13,379 bases of DNA from an uncultured Candidatus Peregrinibacteria bacterium (GCA_903822115.1 CAIJNU010000124.1:1-13379), one strand, 5' to 3'. Positions 6,685 to 13,265 are shown, counted from the first letter of the stretch. The notes: a model not told the origin generated them from the letters alone. Translations and numbers: made by a program.

Positions 6685-7905
6685 TCATCCCATCCGTGCC
6701 CGATAGTCTTCATACGAAAAGCGACGCACGAGCTCACCGCTGCCATTCTTCCACAGCACAATATCAGGATGCTGCACTCCGTTGAACATCGTGCACTGCA
6801 CCAGGTTGTACTGAATGGCGTCTTCCATAACGATCTTGTCGCCCGGCTTCAGTTCGCGATCGAAGGCATGGTAGTGGCCGAGTTGATCGCCGGAGACACA
6901 CGTGCCGCCCGCGAGGCGGTATAGATGCGCGTGGTTCTTGAGATCGGCTTCGTCGCGCACGATCGTTGCACCGGTAACCGGCATGTCCAGGTCGGGACTC
7001 AACAGAAAATCCGGCATATGCGCGTTGAATGACATGTCGAGAATGGCAATCTTGAATTCGACGTCGTCGCGATTGACCACATCCAGGACCGTCGCCACCA
7101 ACACTCCCGCGTTTTTCACGATAGCCGCGCCGGGTTCCATGTGTACGGTTACGCCATAGCGCTTCTGGAATTCGTTAACGAGCCGTATCAGCCCCTCGAC
7201 ATCATAGTCATCATCCGTCATCTTCTGTCCGCCGCCGAAGTTGACCCATTTCATCTGCGGAAAATATGCGCCAAACTTCTCCTCCACGGCGCCAAGCGCC
7301 TCTTTCAGGTTGGCGAACGTCTTATCGAAAAAGATATGAAAATGCAGCCCGCTTATGCCGTCGAGTGCATTCGGATCCTTTGCAAGCGCCTCCTTGAACT
7401 CGCTGATACGGATGCCGAGCCTCGAGCCGGGAGCGCACGGCGACCACAAGCCACCATGCTCATCCGTGCTCATCCATTCGGGATTGATACGTAAGCCGCA
7501 CTCAATGTGCTTTCCGGTTTTCCTGGCGTACTCATCCACCATCGGCTTGAACTTTTCCCACTGCACGAACGAGTTGTATATGATCGTGCTGCTGTAGTTC
7601 ATTATTTCGGGAAACTCGCGCTCGCTATATGCCGGGGCGAACATATGCACCTCGTGATTGAACTCATCGAATCCGAGCCGCGCCTCGTTCAAAGAACTCG
7701 CCTCCGTGCCGTCTAGGTATTCCTTCGTGATACTAAACAACGGCCACGTCGACCATGTTTTGAGCGCCTGAAACATCTTGCACCCCGTTTCGTCTTTGAC
7801 GCGCTTGAGGATGCCGAGATTATGCCGGAGGACGTCTTCCTCAATCACAAAAGCTGGCGTTTGGATGCGTGTCGTATCGATGGCTGACGGTGACCGGTGA
7901 CGCAT
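6685..7905 (-). CDS. nspC: Carboxynorspermidine / carboxyspermidine decarboxylase
   Basis: A 406-aa fold type III PLP decarboxylase that removes CO2 from carboxyspermidine or carboxynorspermidine to give spermidine or norspermidine. It begins its barrel at RIQTPAFVIEED, with the PLP lysine in QALKTWS (K49). GLHFH (186-190), WVNFGGG (220-226), MEPGAA (256-261) and GGTCVSGD (333-340; C336 and D340 expected at the dimer-interface active site) follow in family order. The length is typical for NspC. One difference is EPGAA where I expect EPGEA. The gene is last in a four-gene minus-strand series, 48 bp after the dehydrogenase that makes its substrate, and has no visible Shine-Dalgarno. Its identity is strengthened by that neighbour. 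Spermidine is the likelier product given the agmatinase in the window. Confidence 0.93.
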   Translation of the reverse strand: MRHRSPSAIDTTRIQTPAFVIEEDVLRHNLGILKRVKDETGCKMFQALKTWSTWPLFSITKEYLDGTEASSLNEARLGFDEFNHEVHMFAPAYSEREFPEIMNYSSTIIYNSFVQWEKFKPMVDEYARKTGKHIECGLRINPEWMSTDEHGGLWSPCAPGSRLGIRISEFKEALAKDPNALDGISGLHFHIFFDKTFANLKEALGAVEEKFGAYFPQMKWVNFGGGQKMTDDDYDVEGLIRLVNEFQKRYGVTVHMEPGAAIVKNAGVLVATVLDVVNRDDVEFKIAILDMSFNAHMPDFLLSPDLDMPVTGATIVRDEADLKNHAHLYRLAGGTCVSGDQLGHYHAFDRELKPGDKIVMEDAIQYNLVQCTMFNGVQHPDIVLWKNGSGELVRRFSYEDYRARMG

Positions 7906-7953
7906 AGACCAAAAACGGAAAGACCGTGAGGAGATGTGCTCTTCAAAGAGGCA

Positions 7954-9234
7954 CTATACCGTATCCGGCAATGGCTGGCGGTCGATGACTTCGTACGGCA
8001 ATCCGTTGCGGGAAAGCGATTCGAGAAACGGCTCCGGGTCGAGCTGTTCGACGTTGTAGACGCCGGCACCGTTCCATTTCCCTGACATGAGCATCATAGC
8101 TGCGACCATCGGCGGGACGCCTGCGGTGTAGGAGACGGCTTGCGAGCCGACTTCCTTGAACGTCTTGGCATGGTCGCAGATGTTGTAGATGAACTTCGTA
8201 CTCTCCTGACCATCTTTGATGCCGGTAACGATGCAACCGATGACTGTCTTGCCGCTGTAGTTGGTCGCAAGCGAGGCCGGGTCGGGCAGAAGCGCCTTGA
8301 GGAATTCCATCGGCACGATTTTCTTGCCCTGGAAGTCGATCGGCTTGATGCTGTCGATGCCGATATTGCGCATGACGCGCAAGTGGTTGAGATAATTTTC
8401 GCCGAACGTCATCCAGAATCGCAGACGCTCCAAGCCTGGCAAATTCTTGGCAAGCGATTCCATTTCTTCATGAAAGAGAAGATAGCTCTCCTTCGGTCCC
8501 GCGACCGGGTAGTCGAAGCTAAAATGCACGCTGCCTGCGTTCATGATCGGCGGCGTCTCTATCCACTTGCCTTTTTCGAAGTGGCGGACAACTTGCGTCA
8601 CTTCGCGGATGTTAATCTCCGGGTTAAAATTCGTTGCGAAGGCTTTCTCATGCGCGCCCGCGTTCGCATCGACAATATCGACGAAGCGAACGGTGTCGAA
8701 ATATTTCTTGAGGGCGTAGGCGCAATAGGCGTTGCTGACACCCGGATCGAACCCGGCGCCCAGGACAGCCATGACTCCCGCTTTCTTGAACTTCTTATCG
8801 AGCGCCCACTGCTGTTTGTATTCGAAATGTGCCTTGTCCTTCGGCTCATAGTTGGCGGTGTCGATGTAGTGCACCTTCGTCTGCAAGCACGCCTCCATAA
8901 TGACAAGATCCTGATATGGCAGCGCCACGTTGATGACCACCTCCGGCTTCACCTTCTTGATGAGTGCGACGACCTGCTTGACCTTATCGGCATCGACGAC
9001 ATGCGTCTGGATGGTGACACCGAAACGCTTCTTGATCGACTTTTTGATGGCGTTCGGTTTTTCGATTGAGCGGCTCGCCAAGTGTATCTTCGTAAACACC
9101 TTCGTATTCATCGCGCACTTGTGCGCCGTCACGCTCCCGACGCCGCCCGCGCCGATGATCAGCACCGTTCCCTTGTTGTTCACCCCCCTCATTGGTGCTT
9201 TCTTGACTGCCAGATTGTTACTTTTTTTCGCCAT
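7954..9234 (-). CDS. Carboxynorspermidine / carboxyspermidine dehydrogenase (saccharopine dehydrogenase family)
   Basis: A 426-aa oxidoreductase of the saccharopine dehydrogenase family that reductively condenses aspartate semialdehyde with putrescine or diaminopropane using NADPH. The N-terminal Rossmann motif is VLIIGAGGVGSVTAHKC (24-40), preceded by a basic 20-residue lead. DTANYEP (125-131) and LGAGFDPGVSN (158-168) are characteristic of the CASDH/CANSDH branch rather than of lysine-pathway saccharopine dehydrogenases. The start ATG at 9234 gives MAKKSNN; another in-frame ATG two codons upstream (9240) cannot be ruled out. It lies 63 bp downstream of asd, which makes its aldehyde substrate, and 48 bp upstream of the decarboxylase that uses its product, so the four genes form one pathway unit. 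Diamine preference cannot be read from sequence. Confidence 0.92.
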   Translation of the reverse strand: MAKKSNNLAVKKAPMRGVNNKGTVLIIGAGGVGSVTAHKCAMNTKVFTKIHLASRSIEKPNAIKKSIKKRFGVTIQTHVVDADKVKQVVALIKKVKPEVVINVALPYQDLVIMEACLQTKVHYIDTANYEPKDKAHFEYKQQWALDKKFKKAGVMAVLGAGFDPGVSNAYCAYALKKYFDTVRFVDIVDANAGAHEKAFATNFNPEINIREVTQVVRHFEKGKWIETPPIMNAGSVHFSFDYPVAGPKESYLLFHEEMESLAKNLPGLERLRFWMTFGENYLNHLRVMRNIGIDSIKPIDFQGKKIVPMEFLKALLPDPASLATNYSGKTVIGCIVTGIKDGQESTKFIYNICDHAKTFKEVGSQAVSYTAGVPPMVAAMMLMSGKWNGAGVYNVEQLDPEPFLESLSRNGLPYEVIDRQPLPDTV

Positions 9235-9297
9235 ATGCATATCGCTAAACTATGCCGCGCATGATACGGCAGCGGGCCGGGGCGTCAAAAGAAAAAA

Positions 9298-10368
9298 TTA
9301 GCCGATATAACCGTTCGCGCGCAAAAGCTCCGCAATGAGAATCCCGCCGCCCGCTGCTCCGCGGATGGTGTTGTGGGAGAGGCCGACGAATTTCCATTGC
9401 ATAACCGGATCTTCGCGCAGGCGGCCGACGGTGACGGCCATGCCTTTATCGGTATCGCGATCAAGCCGCACTTGCGGGCGGTTCTCTTCTTCGCGATAGA
9501 TGATCGCCTGTTTCGGCGCAAACGGCAGATTCAACTCTTGCGGCACACCGCGGAAATTCTTCCAGCGCACGAGAATGTCTTCGCGGCTCGGCTTCGTCTC
9601 GCAGGTAAACGAGACGGTCGCCAAGTGGCCGTCGATGGTCGGCACACGATTGCAGTGCGCGGAAATGGTGAATGATTCGTCGTAGACGAACGCGCCGTCT
9701 TTGATGCTTCCCAGGATCTTTCGCGGCTCAATTTCCGACTTCGTTTCCTCGCCGCCAATAAACGGCACCACATTATCGAGGATGTCATACGAGGCAACAC
9801 CCGGAAACCCGGCGCCGGAAATAGCCTGCATAGTCGTCACGATGACTGACTTGAGTTTGAAGTCTTTATGCAGCGCGGCCAAAGGCGCGACATAGCTCTG
9901 AATGGAGCAATTGGGCTTCACAACGATGAAACCGCGGCTCCACCCGCGCGCCTTTTGCTGTTCTTTGATGATATCAAGATGATGCGGATTGACCTCCGGC
10001 ATGATCATCGGCACGTCTTTCGTATGCCGATGCGTCGATGCGTTCGAGACGACCGGGATGCCCGCCTCGGCGTACTTCTCTTCCCAAATCTTGGCAATAT
10101 CAGAATCGAGCGCCGAAAACACAAAATCGCAATCTTTCACCGCGTCGAGATTCTCAACCGACTGCACGACAAGCCCGGCGACGCCCGCGGGAATGTCTTT
10201 CTTCATATGCCAGCGACCTTTCACCGCCTCCGCATACGACTTCCCCGCCGATGACGGCGACGCCACGACATGCGTCACCTCGAACCACGGATGCCCCTCC
10301 AAGAGACTTACATACTGCTGCCCCACCATCCCCGTTGCGCCCAAGATCCCGACTCGTATTTTATTCAT
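9298..10368 (-). CDS. asd: Aspartate-semialdehyde dehydrogenase, archaeal/eukaryotic-type subfamily
   Basis: A 356-aa NADP-dependent enzyme that reduces aspartyl phosphate to aspartate semialdehyde. The Rossmann motif is GILGATGMVGQQ (7-18). The catalytic cysteine is in KPNCSIQ (C154), and HCNRVPTIDGH (238-248) carries the substrate arginine R241 and catalytic H248. TMQAISGAGFPG (179-190) and the overall pattern resemble the archaeal/fungal subfamily more than the enterobacterial Asd. MNKIRVG at 10368 is the start; an in-frame ATG at 10386 lies upstream of a TATTAT box (10380-10375) six bases before the chosen ATG, so this gene may also have its own leaderless transcript. It is 101 bp downstream of the kinase and 63 bp upstream of the dehydrogenase. 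In this setting its product probably feeds polyamine synthesis. Confidence 0.94.
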   Translation of the reverse strand: MNKIRVGILGATGMVGQQYVSLLEGHPWFEVTHVVASPSSAGKSYAEAVKGRWHMKKDIPAGVAGLVVQSVENLDAVKDCDFVFSALDSDIAKIWEEKYAEAGIPVVSNASTHRHTKDVPMIMPEVNPHHLDIIKEQQKARGWSRGFIVVKPNCSIQSYVAPLAALHKDFKLKSVIVTTMQAISGAGFPGVASYDILDNVVPFIGGEETKSEIEPRKILGSIKDGAFVYDESFTISAHCNRVPTIDGHLATVSFTCETKPSREDILVRWKNFRGVPQELNLPFAPKQAIIYREEENRPQVRLDRDTDKGMAVTVGRLREDPVMQWKFVGLSHNTIRGAAGGGILIAELLRANGYIG

Positions 10369-10374
10369 GTGCGT

Positions 10375-10380
10375 ATAATA
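10375..10380 (-). promoter_or_regulatory. Possible -10 element for asd, near-leaderless
   Basis: TATTAT on the minus strand lies six bases before the asd ATG at 10368, the same spacing as at the agmatinase gene. No -35 hexamer is convincing at 16-18 bp. The 101-bp gap after the kinase gene leaves room for an internal promoter. Confidence 0.35.
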
Positions 10381-10469
10381 CACCACCGTTTCGGATGCAA
10401 CTCCGCCTCTTGTAAGGTCTGCGGCAATCGCATCTATTTCGCTGGCACGTGGCTCAATGAATGCCGGAT

Positions 10470-11810
10470 CTATCTTTTCGCACGCTCGATATATTCCTTA
10501 TGCAACACCTTCACCGCCTGCTCGGCGTCTTTCTCCTCGACGACGAACGTGATGCTTACACCGCCAGCGGCCTGGGAGATCATCTCGACTGAAATATTGA
10601 TACCTGCCGAACCGAGAAAGCCGAACATTTGGCCGGCAACACCTGCCGCATTGACGCTGCCGCCGACCGCACAGACGATCGCCTTGCCGGTCTCGATCGT
10701 GATTTCACCGGTATCGGCAAGCTCCTTCGCGATCGTCTCAAGCTCGTCGTTGTGATCGATAGTCAACGAGACGCTCGCCACCGACGTCGCGATCACATCC
10801 ACGCTGATGCGGTGCGCTTCCAGCACACTGAAGATGCGCGCCATCAGGCCGCTGCCGTCGAAGAATTCCGGTGAGTAGATGTGCAGCATCGTGACGTTAC
10901 GCTTGATAGTCAGCGCCTCGACGGTCGCGCTCTTTCCCTTTCTCTCCGCGAAGGCTGAAACGATGGTTGTGCCCGGCAAATCCGGCTTGAAGGTGTTGCG
11001 CACTTCCACGGGTATGTGCGCTTTCATCGCGGGCATGATGGTCTTTGGATGCAGGACTTTTGCACCGAAATACGCCAACTCGCACGCCTCTTCGAAGGCA
11101 AGCTCGGGAACGACGCGTGCTTCCGGGACGATGCGCGGATCGGTCGTCATGATGCCGTCGACTTCCTTCCATATCTGAATCACTTCTGCGCCGACCGCAG
11201 CGCCGATGATCGCGGCCGTGTAGTCGGTGCCGCCGCGGCCGAGCGTAGTCACCGCGCCCGCTTCGGTCTTCCCGATGAAGCCCGTGATGACCGGTACCTC
11301 ATCGATTTTCGCGATCGCCTCACGCATATGCGCATACGACGTCGGCAGCGGCTCCGCGTCGCCGAAATGATCGTCGGTAATCATGCCGATATCCCACGCA
11401 TCGAACGCGCGTGACGCGATACCGTTTTTCGAAAGTTGCGCCGCGACGATCCTCGCGCTCATACGCTCCCCAAAGGATTGGAAGAGATCAAGCTGCTTCA
11501 CGTCGAGCGGTTTCCCGCGAGATTCGCCCGCAAGCCGTTCGAGTTCGGCCAATTCTTGTGCACAGATATTTTGTGAAAGTCCCAAATCTTCGATTGTCTG
11601 ATGGTGGACCGAACGAATGAGATTCAACATATCGCCTTCCTTCCCTTCCACTGATTCGTGCGCAAGTCTGATCAACGCATCCGTCATCTTCGCGATGGCG
11701 GAGACGACGACGATCGGCGTGCGTGCACGCGATGCTTGCACCACGTCGGCCACATGCGCAATGGCCTGCGCATTACCCACCGACGTTCCGCCGAATTTCA
11801 TCACGATCAT
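10470..11810 (-). CDS. lysC: Aspartate kinase, monofunctional with two ACT domains
   Basis: A 446-aa aspartokinase that phosphorylates aspartate at the start of the aspartate pathway. The kinase domain shows MKFGGTSVG (4-12), the middle motif DLFQSFGERMSARI, GFIGKTEAGAVTTLGRGGTDYTAA, and WKEVDGIMTTDPRIVPEAR. Two C-terminal ACT domains follow; the first includes SVDVIATSVASVSLT, resembling the lysine-binding region of LysC-type enzymes, so feedback control is possible. There is no fused homoserine dehydrogenase. The start could be the ATG at 11810 (MIVMKFGG) or at 11801 (MKFGG). A TATATG box at 11824-11819 lies eight bases before 11810, which favours 11810 and makes the in-frame ATG at 11843 unlikely. 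It is first in the four-gene polyamine series and within 80 bp of the right direct repeat. Confidence 0.93.
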   Translation of the reverse strand: MIVMKFGGTSVGNAQAIAHVADVVQASRARTPIVVVSAIAKMTDALIRLAHESVEGKEGDMLNLIRSVHHQTIEDLGLSQNICAQELAELERLAGESRGKPLDVKQLDLFQSFGERMSARIVAAQLSKNGIASRAFDAWDIGMITDDHFGDAEPLPTSYAHMREAIAKIDEVPVITGFIGKTEAGAVTTLGRGGTDYTAAIIGAAVGAEVIQIWKEVDGIMTTDPRIVPEARVVPELAFEEACELAYFGAKVLHPKTIMPAMKAHIPVEVRNTFKPDLPGTTIVSAFAERKGKSATVEALTIKRNVTMLHIYSPEFFDGSGLMARIFSVLEAHRISVDVIATSVASVSLTIDHNDELETIAKELADTGEITIETGKAIVCAVGGSVNAAGVAGQMFGFLGSAGINISVEMISQAAGGVSITFVVEEKDAEQAVKVLHKEYIERAKR

Positions 11811-11887
11811 ACGATTAGCATATACGGTCTTTGTGGTTAGCAAACTCTATTGTGTGTCAGTAGTGGAAATACTGAGCAATATACATA

Positions 11888-11932
11888 TCCGAGAGGGCCG
11901 TTCTTCGTTGCAGTTTCACGGTGCCAAAGAAC
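11888..11932 (+). repeat. Direct repeat, right copy (45 bp)
   Basis: This matches 6589-6634 in the same orientation with one deleted base, one change in the core and several changes at the end. Unlike the left copy, it lacks the left arm of the rpoB hairpin, so it cannot form that terminator. It lies 78 bp upstream of the kinase start and 124 bp before ssb. The rest of the gap (11811-12056) holds a T run at 11936-11941 and a pyrimidine-rich tract before ssb. Confidence 0.75.
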
Positions 11933-12056
11933 AGATTTTTTCTCTGGTCCAAGGGAAAAGATCGATGGGGGATTTGGCAGATACATGTCGCATGTCCTTG
12001 CAGGTTCCTTTCATCATTTAGTCTTTTCCTTCTCTACTCCTTTCCCCCCTCTTTTT

Positions 12057-12419
12057 ATGTTCACCGTCAATCGTGTCACGCTGCTTGGCAACGTCACCCA
12101 CGATCCCGAGGTCCGTGCGACGAAGTCTGGCACACCCCTCGTCGCGCTCGGCTTTGCCACGGACCAAGTCCGCAAGGACGACAAAGGCGAGATCCAGCGC
12201 GAGCCGGAATATCACCGACTCGTTTGCTTCGGTCCCCTCGCCGAATTCACCGCCAAGACGGTGAAGAAGGGCGCTCCGCTCTATGCCGAAGGCCGTCTCC
12301 ACACCAGCAAGTGGGAGAAGACGAAGGGCCAGCCCCAGAGTCGAACCGAAATCATCGTCGACCGCCTCGTCCTCCTCTCGCCCAAGAAGGGTAGCGCGGT
12401 GGAGACACCCCAAGCCTGA
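12057..12419 (+). CDS. ssb: Single-stranded DNA-binding protein (short, no acidic tip)
   Basis: A 120-aa OB-fold protein. MFTVNRVTLLGNVTHDPEVRATKSGTP opens exactly as bacterial SSB proteins do, and PEYHRLVCFGPLAEFTAKTVKKGAPLYAEGRLHTSKWE matches the core strands that bind ssDNA. The OB domain ends near residue 108 (IIVDRLVLLSP), and only about 12 residues follow, ending in VETPQA. The usual flexible linker and acidic DDIPF-like tip that recruits other DNA repair and replication proteins is absent. The ATG at 12057 is the natural start of the domain; longer in-frame starts (from 11850) would run through the direct repeat. The region upstream is a long pyrimidine tract with no Shine-Dalgarno sequence. 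Confidence 0.94.
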   Translation: MFTVNRVTLLGNVTHDPEVRATKSGTPLVALGFATDQVRKDDKGEIQREPEYHRLVCFGPLAEFTAKTVKKGAPLYAEGRLHTSKWEKTKGQPQSRTEIIVDRLVLLSPKKGSAVETPQA

Positions 12420-12433
12420 ATCGATATTCCTCC

Positions 12434-12469
12434 AAGCAGGCGGCAATCCCTCGGGCTTGCGGCCTGTTT
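12434..12469 (+). terminator. Probable intrinsic terminator of ssb
   Basis: CAGGCGGCAA (12437-12446) pairs with TTGCGGCCTG (12457-12466) with a single mismatch and a 10-nt loop. Flanking AAG and TTT extend the stem to about 13 bp. Only three T residues follow, so termination may be partial. It starts 14 bp after the ssb stop. Confidence 0.5.
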
Positions 12470-12484
12470 CGGGGAGGATAAAAT
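12457..12484 (+). promoter_or_regulatory. Possible promoter of the 12507 gene
   Basis: TAAAAT (12479-12484) is a good -10 box, and TTGCGG (12457-12462), at 16 bp, is a weak -35 that overlaps the right arm of the ssb terminator. The implied leader is about 16 nt without a Shine-Dalgarno sequence. Confidence 0.4.
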
Positions 12485-12506
12485 TGATCCCTTTGCCCGC
12501 CTATCC

Positions 12507-12881
12507 ATGCCCCTTCCCGACGACAGCTTCATTCCGGAAATTGCCCGGACGATCTATGGCCAACATCAGGAAGAGACGGCATTTGGAAACTTCATCACCG
12601 TGGTGCATGGAGATGACGATTCAGCAAATCTGATGAATGAGATTGCAGCGATTGGGTTACGCATACAAGCCGCGTGCAGAGACGGTTTGGATCTGGGAGA
12701 GGGGCATTCGCCAGAGGGAATTGCTGCTATTGCTCGGAGTCGGCTCAATGTTCTAAGAGGCGACTTCGGCCCCACTGCGGGATCTGCGCTGGAACGGCTT
12801 AATCAAATCCGTGTACAACTGCTTCCCTTTGCGGAGATGGCGGCTTCCTTCCAAGAGCGGAGAACCCGCTTACAGGAATAG
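12507..12881 (+). CDS. Hypothetical protein, 124 aa
   Basis: I do not recognise this protein. It is soluble, apparently all-helical, and has no signal peptide or membrane segment. The middle (NLMNEIAAIGLRIQAACRDGLDLGEGHSPEGIAAIARSRLNVLRGDF) and the C-terminal third (AGSALERLNQIRVQLLPFAEMAASFQERRTRLQE) are amphipathic helices that could form a helical hairpin or coiled coil. A single cysteine is present. The ATG at 12507 follows a TAAAAT box and is the only sensible start. It lies between ssb and the 23S leader, in its own transcription unit. Base composition looks slightly lower in GC than the neighbouring ssb. No function is proposed. Confidence 0.65.
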   Translation: MPLPDDSFIPEIARTIYGQHQEETAFGNFITVVHGDDDSANLMNEIAAIGLRIQAACRDGLDLGEGHSPEGIAAIARSRLNVLRGDFGPTAGSALERLNQIRVQLLPFAEMAASFQERRTRLQE

Positions 12882-12900
12882 GGATTTATTTCTTTTCTTC

Positions 12901-12928
12901 TTGACCCTCATGAGTCGGAGCGTAAAAT
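12901..12928 (+). promoter_or_regulatory. Strong promoter upstream of the 23S rRNA gene
   Basis: TTGACC (12901-12906) and TAAAAT (12923-12928) each match consensus at five of six positions, with a 16-bp spacer. A start near 12935 gives a leader of about 340 nt before the 23S 5' end. It lies 20 bp after the stop of the 12507 gene and does not overlap it. Confidence 0.65.
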
Positions 12929-12939
12929 GACGCGGCTTT

Positions 12940-12969
12940 ATGGTGAGACGCGATCACCCGCAGGATTAG
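12940..12969 (+). other. Possible leader mini-ORF, 9 codons
   Basis: An ATG 11 bases after the -10 box opens a reading frame for MVRRDHPQD, closed by TAG at 12967-12969. It is near-leaderless, like the other genes here, and crosses the 5' arms of the competing hairpins. Such short frames arise by chance easily, so this is only a candidate. Confidence 0.2.
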
Positions 12970-13023
12970 TGTCGAGAAAAAACGACTAATTCTACGGGTG
13001 CGCGCAAGCCACCCGCTTTTTTT
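12942..13023 (+). terminator. Attenuator-like region with intrinsic terminator in the 23S leader
   Basis: Four segments can pair in alternative ways: GGTGA (12942-12946), TCACCCG (12954-12960), CGGGTG (12995-13000) and CACCCG (13010-13015). The last pair forms a 6-bp stem followed by seven T (13017-13023), a standard intrinsic terminator. The middle pair would instead form a longer hairpin, helped by ATTAG/CTAAT and TCG/CGA inside it, and would break the terminator. The terminator may equally be the end of the 12507 transcript. Confidence 0.5.
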
Positions 13024-13025
13024 AT

Positions 13026-13039
13026 CCCGCAAGTGCGGG
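13026..13039 (+). promoter_or_regulatory. Stem-loop in the 23S leader, same arms as in the rpoB leader
   Basis: CCCGCA and TGCGGG form a 6-bp stem with an AG loop, two bases after the T run of the terminator. The arms are identical to those at 2582-2595 before rpoB. Confidence 0.5.
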
Positions 13040-13101
13040 GTGAAAGAATTCTCCTCTCCTGCAGCCAAGCGGGATGAGAACCGTTCGGGTCGGCTCCTCA
13101 T

Positions 13102-13265
13102 CGATGCTCATTGAAAGCATCGGCTCGTAGAAATTTGAAGAAAGATCTATTGAAATTTCCCCCTCAACTACCGTTGAGGGAAGGACACAATTAATTTGTT
13201 GTGTTGCTCGACTCTGAACAGGTCGTAGCACACCAACAGTAGACCCTGCACCTTCGGGTGTGGGG
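13102..13265 (+). other. Stem-loop series before the 23S 5' end
   Basis: Four inverted repeats fill this stretch: CGATGC/GCATCG (13102-13122); CCCTCAAC/GTTGAGGG with a TACC loop (13161-13180); ACACAA/TTGTGT (13185-13204); and CCCTGCACC/GGTGTGGGG around a TTCG tetraloop (13244-13265, 9 bp with two G-U pairs). They look like the folded precursor leader of an rRNA, with the last, very stable hairpin ending about 9 nt before the mature 5' end. I see no tRNA, 5S or 16S 3' end here. Apart from these and the promoter and attenuator described separately, 12882-13274 holds no gene I can support. Confidence 0.5.

Noticed and set aside
8140..9069. A 309-codon open frame on the plus strand
   Set aside because: It is opposite the carboxyspermidine dehydrogenase, whose Rossmann and DTANYEP motifs are clear. 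No family resemblance in this frame.
6642..9250. ATATCGCTAAA shared by 6642-6652 and 9238-9249
   Set aside because: An 11-13 base match between two intergenic spots, with no extension and no consistent position relative to genes. Chance is a sufficient explanation.
11850..12056. In-frame extension of ssb to an upstream ATG
   Set aside because: It would translate the direct repeat and a pyrimidine tract and add about 69 residues with no similarity to SSB. The OB fold begins exactly at the ATG at 12057.
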